Source of the DNA: Candidatus Hydrogenedens sp.
GTDB lineage: Bacteria; Hydrogenedentota; Hydrogenedentia; Hydrogenedentales; Hydrogenedentaceae
Length of the DNA: 64,000 nucleotides
Direction: 5' to 3'
NCBI GenBank assembly: GCA_035361075.1
Contig: DAOSBX010000009.1
Location: forward strand, 1-64,000
The translations under genes and the position numbers were made by a program. Shown here in pieces: positions 9,025 to 16,292 of this stretch (position 1 is its first letter; the number at the start of each line of letters is the position of its first letter). The notes below the pieces were generated by a model. It was not told the origin of the DNA, did not search any database, and was given only the letters and a program-made list of their open reading frames with translations.

Positions 9025-9957
9025 TTAGACAATTTTGGAGAAGTACTCAATTGTATATTTCAAGCCTTCTTGAAGAGGTACCTTTGGCTTCCAGTTTAGT
9101 TTTTCCATTGCTCGTGAGATATCAGGTTTTCTACGGCAAGGGTCATTTTCTGGTAAAGGTTTGAAAATAATTTCGGATTTTGAACCTGTAAGTTCAAGAA
9201 CCAGTTTTGCTAATTCGAGGATAGTGAATTCACCTGGATTTCCCAAATTTACGGGTCCAGTGAAATCGTTGCAATCCATCATCCGAAGAATACCATCTAT
9301 TAAATCACTGACATAACAAAAAGAGCGGGTCTGAGAGCCGTCGCCAAACACAGTAATAGGTTCATTTTTTAAAGCCTGGACGATAAAATTACTTACAACT
9401 CTACCATCGTTGATGAGCATGCGTGGTCCGTATGTGTTGAAGATGCGAATGATTCGGATATCGACGCCATTTTGGCGATGGTAGTCGAAAAACAGGGCTT
9501 CTGCTACTCGTTTGCCTTCATCATAACAACTACGTTTACCAATTGGATTTACATTTCCCCAGTATGTTTCTGGTTGGGGATGTACTGTTGGGTCTCCATA
9601 TACTTCGGAGGTACTTGCCTGTAAAACACGTGCCTTTACACGTTTTGCCAAGCCTAATACGTTTAATGCTCCCATAACATTTGTCTTTATTGTTTTTACA
9701 GGGTTAAACTGATAGTGGACTGGTGAAGCAGGACATGCAAAGTTGTAAATTCTATCTACCTCTAATAAGATAGGTTGTGTTATGTCATGTCTAATTACTT
9801 CAAAATTTGGATGACCTATTAGATGTGCTATATTTGATTTTCTTCCCGTAAAGAAATTGTCGAGGCAAATCACTTCTTCACCTCGATTTAATAGTGCTTC
9901 ACAGAGATGGGAACCAATGAATCCAGCTCCACCGGTGACTAAATTTATATGACTCAT
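9025..9957 (-). CDS. uxs: UDP-glucuronate decarboxylase (UDP-xylose synthase)
   Basis: An extended short-chain dehydrogenase of about 310 residues. GGAGFIGSH binds NAD; STSEVYGDP and YWGNVNPIG followed by SCYDEGKR, with catalytic Tyr and Lys in YDEGK, are the signature of UDP-glucuronate decarboxylases. The enzyme converts UDP-glucuronate to UDP-xylose for polysaccharide or glycan synthesis. I place the start at ATG 9957, where GGAGG sits five bases upstream; the frame stays open to a TTG at 9969, which would have no ribosome site. It follows yhcH by 46 bases and precedes addB by 21, so it belongs to the same minus-strand run. Confidence 0.92.
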   Translation of the reverse strand: MSHINLVTGGAGFIGSHLCEALLNRGEEVICLDNFFTGRKSNIAHLIGHPNFEVIRHDITQPILLEVDRIYNFACPASPVHYQFNPVKTIKTNVMGALNVLGLAKRVKARVLQASTSEVYGDPTVHPQPETYWGNVNPIGKRSCYDEGKRVAEALFFDYHRQNGVDIRIIRIFNTYGPRMLINDGRVVSNFIVQALKNEPITVFGDGSQTRSFCYVSDLIDGILRMMDCNDFTGPVNLGNPGEFTILELAKLVLELTGSKSEIIFKPLPENDPCRRKPDISRAMEKLNWKPKVPLQEGLKYTIEYFSKIV

Positions 9958-10003
9958 ACATACCTCCAAACGAAAGAGTTTCGTTGTAAAATTGTTGTAA
10001 TTT

Positions 10004-10483
10004 TTATCTGGATTTTAAAAATTCATCGTATTTTATTTTGATGACTGCCTTTTTTACAGTTTTGGGACTATTTTCAATCCAAATTCCAGTTCCATGAACT
10101 TCACCTGGAAATAGGACAACAAATAATCCTTCAGAATTAAGCACAATGGCATTTGGGTTCGGCTCGACATGATAAAACGTGACATCATTTTGTTGGTCAT
10201 AGTTTGTTCTGGGTTTTGCATGTGCCTCTGGTAACCAAGCTATTTTTTCTTCTCCAGTAATAGTCAGTTGTATATCCATATATTTTTTGTGGGATTCAAA
10301 AACGGCGTCCTTTATATCCTTAGTAGTATAAGACATTACACGTGTTTTTATAACATCTCCTATGAGTGGTAACATCTCCGTTTCTGGACTTTTATCACTT
10401 AATCCTTTGATAAATGCGAATACAGTATCTGTTAACTCTCCATGGAAATATTTGTTCCAGTTTTCTAAATGGTCAATAATCAT
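10004..10483 (-). CDS. YhcH/YjgK/YiaL family protein (DUF386)
   Basis: About 159 residues of the YhcH/NanQ family, a cupin-like beta-barrel. Family hallmarks FESHKKYMDIQ, TFYHVEP and LFPGEVHGTG are present, with the His and Glu residues that bind a metal. Characterised relatives act as sugar anomerases (NanQ for sialic acid) or sit in sugar-catabolic operons. The ATG at 10483 overlaps the stop of the phosphatase gene (ATGA) and has AAGGAG eleven bases upstream; a TTG three codons earlier is too close to that site. Coupling to an inositol-phosphatase-like gene and a SIS isomerase suggests a role in processing a sugar phosphate or free sugar. Confidence 0.88.
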   Translation of the reverse strand: MIIDHLENWNKYFHGELTDTVFAFIKGLSDKSPETEMLPLIGDVIKTRVMSYTTKDIKDAVFESHKKYMDIQLTITGEEKIAWLPEAHAKPRTNYDQQNDVTFYHVEPNPNAIVLNSEGLFVVLFPGEVHGTGIWIENSPKTVKKAVIKIKYDEFLKSR

Positions 10484-11232
10484 GATATCCAAATCTCCTT
10501 TCTACATGCACTTCGTATTTTTTTAGTGAATGGTACTCCTTCTATATGCTCAATAGTTACAACTCCACCAGCGAACTGAACTAAAGCGGTGCCAGCAGAA
10601 ATATCCCAAATCTTGACTTCATCCTGGATAAAAGCATCCACTCTTCCACATGCGACGTAGGCTAATGATAGTGCGGATGGTCCTAAAAGGCGAACACGAT
10701 TAAAACGTTTCAATTCATTTAGATATTCATAAAACTCATTGTCATTGTAGGGACGGACAATTGGGAAACCTGTGGCTATAACTGCTTCTGATGCTTTTTG
10801 CGTTGATGAGACGTGGATGGGATTGTTATTAAGACGTGCACCCGTGTCCTCACTTGCAGAAAACATTTCATCCCTTAAAAAGTCATAAACAACACCTAAC
10901 ACAGTTTCTTCGTTTTTCATTAATGCAATTGAGACTGCGGAAAAAGGAATTTTACGACTGAAATTGAAACTCCCATCTAAAGGGTCAACAACCCAATATG
11001 GCTTATTAATAACGTATTCTTTCGTCCAACCTGTTTCTTCAGATAAGACAGGGTAAGGTGTTGCTGTTAATACGTCCAAGATGGCTTCTTCTGATTCTTT
11101 ATCCGCTTGTAATTTTATCTCATTTTTATCTTCAGAGAGGTTTTTACAATTTTGTCTGTACAATTCGGATAAAATTAGCCCTGCTCTTCTTGCTGATACC
11201 ATCGCTATTTCTAATAATTCATCAGTGTTCAT
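10480..11232 (-). CDS. inositol monophosphatase family protein
   Basis: 250 residues of the Mg-dependent, Li-sensitive IMPase superfamily. The metal ligands appear in order: Glu65-Glu66 in LSEETGW, Asp83 and Asp86 in VDPLDGSFNF, and the C-terminal Asp in KIWDISAGT. It removes phosphate from a small substrate such as inositol phosphate, fructose-1,6-bisphosphate or a sugar phosphate; the subclass is not clear from sequence. It lies between a GmhA-like isomerase (26 bases upstream) and a YhcH protein (overlapping), so a sugar phosphate of the heptose type is a reasonable guess. The start at 11232 is followed by MNTDELLEIA, normal for the family. Confidence 0.88.
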   Translation of the reverse strand: MNTDELLEIAMVSARRAGLILSELYRQNCKNLSEDKNEIKLQADKESEEAILDVLTATPYPVLSEETGWTKEYVINKPYWVVDPLDGSFNFSRKIPFSAVSIALMKNEETVLGVVYDFLRDEMFSASEDTGARLNNNPIHVSSTQKASEAVIATGFPIVRPYNDNEFYEYLNELKRFNRVRLLGPSALSLAYVACGRVDAFIQDEVKIWDISAGTALVQFAGGVVTIEHIEGVPFTKKIRSACRKEIWIS

Positions 11233-11257
11233 TTTTGTTCATTCATGTTCTGGTTGG

Positions 11258-11878
11258 TTAATGATGCAACTTTTTTCCACGTTTTTGAGCCAAATAGGTG
11301 CTTATGATATGTGTTAGGATAGAGAATATATCCTCAATGGGACCATATTCATCTTTTGTGCTTTCAATGTGTAGACCGTAATGACATGCAGGGATAAGTT
11401 TCCCGCCATCACATCCCGCAATTCCTACTGTGGTGAGTCCGTTTGCATTTGCCCATTGTACTGCCTTGATGATGTTTGGACTGTTCCCACTTACGGACAT
11501 AGCAATAAGTATATCTTCTGGCTTTGCCAATGCCCTTAGTTGACCTACAAAGATATTATCGTAGCCTTCATCATTACCTAATGCGGTTATGACGGACTGA
11601 TTATCAGAGAGGTTTATTGCGAGAATGGGTTTTTGTCCTTCAATATAGTTTCCAACGACCAAATCGTTAACCCAATGTGACAGTACCGCAGAACTTCCAC
11701 CGTTCCCTGCTAAAAAAATGGTTTTGTTTGAATTGATTTTATGTTCAATAGTTTCGACTATTTTCTGTAGTATATCTTTATCCAGACTATTATTTAGTTG
11801 GCACAATCGATTGTTATATCCGAGAACATATTCGGTGAACGATGTTGATGATTGAAACAGATGACTCATAAAATACAT
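11258..11878 (-). CDS. SIS-domain protein, phosphoheptose isomerase-like
   Basis: 206 residues with a single SIS domain of the GmhA type. The phosphate-binding loop is AGNGGSSAVLSHW, the second sugar-binding segment is MSVSGNSPNI, and the C-terminal helix has DEYGPIEDIFSI. GmhA converts sedoheptulose 7-phosphate to heptose 7-phosphate for lipopolysaccharide core or S-layer glycans. AGGAG lies eight bases before ATG 11878. It is the first gene of the minus-strand run leading through phosphatase, yhcH and uxs, and a 185-base divergent spacer separates it from the oxidoreductase genes. The substrate could also be another ketose phosphate. Confidence 0.85.
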   Translation of the reverse strand: MYFMSHLFQSSTSFTEYVLGYNNRLCQLNNSLDKDILQKIVETIEHKINSNKTIFLAGNGGSSAVLSHWVNDLVVGNYIEGQKPILAINLSDNQSVITALGNDEGYDNIFVGQLRALAKPEDILIAMSVSGNSPNIIKAVQWANANGLTTVGIAGCDGGKLIPACHYGLHIESTKDEYGPIEDIFSILTHIISTYLAQKRGKKLHH

Positions 11879-11926
11879 ATAATAATCTCCTGATGGATTT
11901 AATTCTGAAGATATTTTATATTAATT

Positions 11927-11938
11927 TTAACATGTTAA
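11927..11938. promoter_or_regulatory. 12-bp palindrome in divergent promoter region
   Basis: TTAACATGTTAA is a perfect palindrome within the AT-rich 185-base spacer between the divergent SIS and oxidoreductase genes. A TATAAT at 11995-12000 lies in position to serve the plus-strand genes, though its -35 is poor. The palindrome could be an operator, but at 12 bp in AT-rich DNA chance is not excluded. Confidence 0.3.
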
Positions 11939-12063
11939 TGTAGATATGAGCAATGATAAATATTTTAATGTGTTTTTGAAATATACCTATTTAATATAAT
12001 AGTGTAGACATATCTTATTACGAGTATTTAAGACAATAAATGTAAGTTCAGGAGGATTTTTTT

Positions 12064-13308
12064 ATGGAAACTGAAACACGTAGAGAATTTTTAAAAATGG
12101 CTTCTGTCGGTTCAGCAGTTGCATTGTCTGCGTTGAGTTATTCACGCATTGCGGGAGCGAATGACCGTATCGCTATCGGAATGATAGGTTGCGGAGGTAG
12201 GTCACATGACCATTTCAAGCAAATCAGTGCTTATAAAGACAAGGAAAATGTGGAAATTATTGCGGTTTGCGACCCGTGGAAAGAAAAACGGGAGAAAATG
12301 GCAAGAATGGTGAAGGATGTTTTTGGTAAAGAACCGAAGCAGTTTGAATCGTATCAAGACCTTTTATCTAAGGCGAATGTGGATGCAGTGGTGATTGCTT
12401 CTGCGGACCATGTGCATGCTCGACAGTTGGAAGCCTCAGCAAAAATGAAGAAGCATGCCTACTGTGAGAAGCCATTGGCGAACCATATGAAAGAACTTAT
12501 CTCTGCATACGATGCAGTTAAGGACAATAAAGTTATAGTTCAAATAGGAACGCAATTGCGGAGTTATCCCAGTTTTACAGGTGCACGTGAAGTATATAAA
12601 TCAGGTATTCTTGGTAAAGTAGGTAGAGTAGAGCAATGCAGGAATGGGAATAAACCGTATTGGTATTCGAAAATTGTTACAGATTTAAATCCGTCAGATG
12701 TTAATTGGAAGGAATTTACCGCAGGTGTTACCGATAAGCCTTTTGACCCTGTGTTATGTTCTGCTTGGTATGGCTACCGTGATTTTTCAGATGGACCTAT
12801 CCCACAATGGGGAAGTCATTTTATAGATTTGGTGCATTACATTACAGGTGCTCAATTTCCAGAAAGTGCGGTATGTTCTGGTGATACCTATACATGGAAA
12901 GATGAGTATAAATTTACCTGTCCTGACCATATTCAGGTGTTATGGAAATATCCTGAAGGGTTTATGGTGTCCTATTCTACTAACTTTGGCAATGGTGCAG
13001 GTAATTCGTTTAAGATTTTCGGGAATCAGGGATTGATGGACCTTCAAGATTGGAATAATCCTATTTTGCTTCCTGATGGTGCATTTACGAAAACGGATGC
13101 CCTTAAGGAGAAGGTTGAAATAGAGCCTGTGGAACGTGCTGACCATATTTTGGATTGGTTGCAAAGTATGCGAAGTGGGAATGAACCTAATGCGAATATT
13201 GATGCGGGTTATCAACATGCAGTAGCATGTATTATGGCAATGATTGCTTATGATACGGGTAAACGGCAAGTCTATGACCATTCAAAACGAGAAATCCGTG
13301 AAGGATAA
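12064..13308 (+). CDS. Gfo/Idh/MocA oxidoreductase with Tat-type signal, copy 1
   Basis: 414 residues. The N terminus carries a twin-arginine-type signal (TRREFLKMASVGS then a hydrophobic stretch ending near SRIAGAND), so the folded cofactor-bound enzyme is probably exported. The Rossmann motif GMIGCGGRS follows, then the family's EKPL lysine in CEKPLANHM and the C-terminal sheet domain with WGSHFIDLVHYITGA. These enzymes oxidise or epimerise sugars and inositols with tightly bound NAD(P). AGGAGG with 7-8 bases of spacing fixes the start. A near-copy follows 21 bases downstream; the two share long identical DNA stretches around SRIAGANDRIAIGMIGCGG. Substrate unknown. Confidence 0.9.
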   Translation: METETRREFLKMASVGSAVALSALSYSRIAGANDRIAIGMIGCGGRSHDHFKQISAYKDKENVEIIAVCDPWKEKREKMARMVKDVFGKEPKQFESYQDLLSKANVDAVVIASADHVHARQLEASAKMKKHAYCEKPLANHMKELISAYDAVKDNKVIVQIGTQLRSYPSFTGAREVYKSGILGKVGRVEQCRNGNKPYWYSKIVTDLNPSDVNWKEFTAGVTDKPFDPVLCSAWYGYRDFSDGPIPQWGSHFIDLVHYITGAQFPESAVCSGDTYTWKDEYKFTCPDHIQVLWKYPEGFMVSYSTNFGNGAGNSFKIFGNQGLMDLQDWNNPILLPDGAFTKTDALKEKVEIEPVERADHILDWLQSMRSGNEPNANIDAGYQHAVACIMAMIAYDTGKRQVYDHSKREIREG

Positions 13309-13329
13309 ATAATTTTAAGGAGAAAAACT

Positions 13330-14574
13330 ATGGAACCAAAGACACGTCGTGAGTTTCTTAAGACAGCAGGGATTGGGACTGCGGTAACTCTTTCTGCGTT
13401 GAGTTATTCTCGCATTGCGGGAGCGAATGACCGTATCGCTATCGGAATGATAGGTTGCGGAGGTAGGTCTCATGCTCATTTTGAACAAATCAATGCTTAT
13501 CGTGAAAAAGAGAATGTAGAAATTGTTGCTATTTGTGATCCTTGGAAAGAGAAACGGGAACAAATGGCTAAGATGGTAAAAGATGTGTATGGGAAAGACC
13601 CACAACAATTTGAATCGTATCAAGACCTTTTGACAAAGGCGAAGGTAGATGCGGTAGTCATTGCGTCTGCAGACCATGTGCATTGTCTTCATTTAGAAGC
13701 ATCTGCAAAGGCAAAGAAGCATGCATATTGTGAGAAACCGCTGGCAAAGAATATGAAAGAACTCATATCTGCCTATGATGCGGTAAAGGAAAACAAGGTT
13801 GTTGTTCAGATAGGGACACAATTGCGGAGTTATCCCAGTTTTACTGGAGCAAAAGAAGTTTATAAAACGGGTATTCTTGGTACTGTAAGCCGTGTAGAAC
13901 AATGTCGAAACGCTTCTCAACCATATTGGTATCCGCGTATTCGTGAAGACCTGAAACCGGAAGATGTTAACTGGAAGGAATTTACTTCTGGTGTAACAGA
14001 CAAACCTTTTGACCCTGTATTTTGCTCTGGTTGGTATGGGTATCGTGAATTTTCAGATGGTGCGATACCAGGATGGGGTAGTCATTTTATTGACCTTGTC
14101 CATTACATCACAGGGGCAAAATTCCCTAAAACGGCTGTTTGTTCTGGCGGTATTTACACGTGGAAGGATAAGTATAATTTTTCTTGTCCTGACCATATTC
14201 AAGTGTTATGGACATATCCAGAAGGATTTATGGTCTCCTATTCAACAAATTTTGGTAACGGTGCGGGTAATTCATTTAAGATTTTCGGGAACCAAGGTTT
14301 GATGGACTTAGAGGATTGGAACAACCCGATTTTATTGCCTGATGGTGCATTTACAAAAACGGACGCTTTAAAGGAAAAAATAGAAATTGAGCCTGTAGAA
14401 CGTCCTGACCATATTTTAGATTGGTTACAATGTATGCGGAATGGAAACGAACCCAATGCAAATATAGATGCGGGGTATCAGCATTCGGTGGCATGTATTA
14501 TGGCAATGATTGCCTATGATACTGGTAAACGGCACATTTATGACCCTGAGAAACGAGAAATCCGAGAAGGATAA
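13330..14574 (+). CDS. Gfo/Idh/MocA oxidoreductase with Tat-type signal, copy 2
   Basis: Also 414 residues and clearly a tandem duplicate of the preceding gene, with the same length and domain order: TRREFLKTAG signal, GMIGCGGRS nucleotide-binding motif, CEKPLAKNM, WGSHFIDLVHYITGA and the same C terminus KREIREG. Differences are mostly conservative and scattered along the protein (for example QCRNASQPYWYP against QCRNGNKPYWYS), so both copies look under selection and may differ in substrate. AAGGAG precedes the ATG by about six bases. Co-transcribed with copy 1; a strong hairpin terminator follows the stop. Confidence 0.9.
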   Translation: MEPKTRREFLKTAGIGTAVTLSALSYSRIAGANDRIAIGMIGCGGRSHAHFEQINAYREKENVEIVAICDPWKEKREQMAKMVKDVYGKDPQQFESYQDLLTKAKVDAVVIASADHVHCLHLEASAKAKKHAYCEKPLAKNMKELISAYDAVKENKVVVQIGTQLRSYPSFTGAKEVYKTGILGTVSRVEQCRNASQPYWYPRIREDLKPEDVNWKEFTSGVTDKPFDPVFCSGWYGYREFSDGAIPGWGSHFIDLVHYITGAKFPKTAVCSGGIYTWKDKYNFSCPDHIQVLWTYPEGFMVSYSTNFGNGAGNSFKIFGNQGLMDLEDWNNPILLPDGAFTKTDALKEKIEIEPVERPDHILDWLQCMRNGNEPNANIDAGYQHSVACIMAMIAYDTGKRHIYDPEKREIREG

Positions 14575-14599
14575 AAGGTAACAGATTAAAAAAATAAGT

Positions 14600-14640
14600 A
14601 AAGGGGATGTAATGTTCTTACATCCTCTTTATATTTTTTA
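14600..14640. terminator. bidirectional Rho-independent terminator
   Basis: Arms 14600-14612 and 14618-14630 pair over 13 positions with one G-T wobble (core GGATGTAA / TTACATCC) around the loop TGTTC. AT-rich DNA with T-runs follows on the plus strand and A-runs precede it, so it can end transcription from both the oxidoreductase pair and the convergent DUF72 gene, whose stop codon lies inside the right arm. Confidence 0.85.
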
Positions 14641-15385
14641 TAAATTCTATTAATTGCAATGCATTTTTAGGAGCATACCCACCAAAATCGTTATTAAAAA
14701 AGATGAAGACCTCTTTACTTTCGGTAACCCATTGTTTTATTTTTTCTGCCTCTGATTTTAATTGCTGTTGTGTATATTCTCCCTGATACCTGCCTGTTGA
14801 CCCATGTTTGCGAATGTATATCCAATTTGCTGTAATGACATCGTCAATTTCGCAACCTTTATAATCCTCTAAACACAAGGATACATTGTGCTTGCTCATT
14901 ACATTGAATATCTCTTCATGGAAACATTTTTTGTTTCGCAATTCTACTGCCAGCAAGGAATTTGTAAATCGTTCTGACCATGCACAGAGAAATTCATCTA
15001 ATAAATTTATATCTGGTATGAAAGAAGGAGGTGTCTGTAATAAATATACTTTTATTTTTTCTTGCAAAGGTAGAACCGATTGATAAAAATCATCAATTTC
15101 TTTATGGACATTTTTTAATCGCAAATCATGAGATATTCGACGCCAGATTTTAATAGAGAACATAAAATTGGTAGGTGTAATATCGAGCCATTTTTTTAAT
15201 AGAGAGGGATTGGGCAGTCGATAAAAGGTAGAATTTACTTCAACTGCATTAAATATGGAGGCGTAGTATATTAACCAGTTTTGTGTGGGTACAGATTTGG
15301 GATAAAAGACACCTTTAGCCCAATGTGGATAACTCCAACCACTGGTGCCGATATATATGTTTGATGTCTCTTTTTTATTCTTCAT
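14618..15385 (-). CDS. DUF72 family protein
   Basis: 255 residues of the DUF72 (YecE-like) family, a TIM-barrel fold of unknown biochemical role. The family pattern is plain: IYIGTSGWSYPHW at the N terminus, NAVEVNSTFYRLP, FMFSIKIWRRISHD, AVELRNKKCF and a C-terminal EVFIFFNNDFGGYAPKNA segment. No signal peptide. Length fits the family. It stands alone, convergent with the oxidoreductase pair, and its stop lies inside the shared terminator hairpin. Some relatives are linked to DNA repair contexts, but nothing here supports a specific function. Confidence 0.88.
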   Translation of the reverse strand: MKNKKETSNIYIGTSGWSYPHWAKGVFYPKSVPTQNWLIYYASIFNAVEVNSTFYRLPNPSLLKKWLDITPTNFMFSIKIWRRISHDLRLKNVHKEIDDFYQSVLPLQEKIKVYLLQTPPSFIPDINLLDEFLCAWSERFTNSLLAVELRNKKCFHEEIFNVMSKHNVSLCLEDYKGCEIDDVITANWIYIRKHGSTGRYQGEYTQQQLKSEAEKIKQWVTESKEVFIFFNNDFGGYAPKNALQLIEFIKNIKRM

Positions 15386-15497
15386 AGGTAAGAAACTTTA
15401 TATTAAGGCTTATTACAAAAATTATAGCGATTATTAATTTTTAATGAGAAACAGGATGTGTTCAACTTACGAGTATTTAGGGATGTTTATGGATATT

Positions 15498-16265
15498 TTA
15501 CTCAATAGTGACAATTTCATCATCGTAGGTAGGTTTTAATTTTTTGCCAGGAGGAAGGATAATGAACTCGTCTGCGTTTTCCCAGTCCCCAAAAAGCCAT
15601 TGTATAAGTAATATTGGATTCCCTTTAACTTCATGATATTCCCACCCTAAATAATCAGTGGATTTTTTGGTAATCTCTTTTGCATATTCCCGATTTCCGA
15701 GTCCCAAGTCAATGTAAACTGCACGTTGATATTGTTTTTTCCATGTTTCTAAAGATTCAACAAGATAGTCAATATTTTCGTTGCCATAGATTTCGGTTAA
15801 TAGTTCTCGAATTGCTTTTTCACGTTCTGGACCGGGCATGACACTATCTTCAATCCAGCCGGGTGTAAACCAGTATGTCCCTGGGTATTGGTCGAAAAGT
15901 TCTCGATAGCGTTTACGACTTCCTATAAAGAAGGTAATACAGTCATGGGCTTTTATAAAAACAAGGGGTTTCTGTTTTGATGTGATGTTTAATGTTCCAT
16001 TGCTACAAAGTCCATAACCAATGAGTATGGCATCGTAATTGGCTTTGTCCAATTCATCAATTTTATTTTGCAATACAGATTGAAGTTGTTGAGGAGCGTC
16101 GTGCAATCCCTGTTCTAAAAAGAAATAATCGTAAATGTGGGGTGATAGTGACGAGTAGTAGGCTATTTCTCGCCAAAGAACATGGCAAGCCACGATAGCG
16201 TATCTCTTTTGTTTTTTGTTTCCTAATTTTTGATGTAATAATCTTTTTAATTCTAATGCATCCAT
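15498..16265 (-). CDS. DUF1638 family protein
   Basis: 255 residues matching the DUF1638 family. Recognisable segments are AIVACHVLWREI, LIGYGLCSNGT, KAHDCITFFIGSRKRY and GTYWFTPGWIEDS. Conserved Cys and His residues in three of these suggest a bound metal or cofactor. Relatives often lie next to corrinoid-dependent methyltransferases or radical enzymes, but none is present here. The gene follows the sulfur-handling flavoprotein by 27 bases and is probably co-transcribed with it and the CsoR-like regulator. A clear ribosome site upstream of the ATG at 16265 is lacking, so translation may be weak or coupled. Confidence 0.85.
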   Translation of the reverse strand: MDALELKRLLHQKLGNKKQKRYAIVACHVLWREIAYYSSLSPHIYDYFFLEQGLHDAPQQLQSVLQNKIDELDKANYDAILIGYGLCSNGTLNITSKQKPLVFIKAHDCITFFIGSRKRYRELFDQYPGTYWFTPGWIEDSVMPGPEREKAIRELLTEIYGNENIDYLVESLETWKKQYQRAVYIDLGLGNREYAKEITKKSTDYLGWEYHEVKGNPILLIQWLFGDWENADEFIILPPGKKLKPTYDDEIVTIE

Positions 16266-16292
16266 AATGATGGGCTTTATGTTTATTAATGA

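Noticed and set aside
12018..15480. 13-base match TTACGAGTATTTA near 12020 and 15470
   Set aside because: Matches of 13 bases are expected by chance many times in AT-rich DNA of this length.
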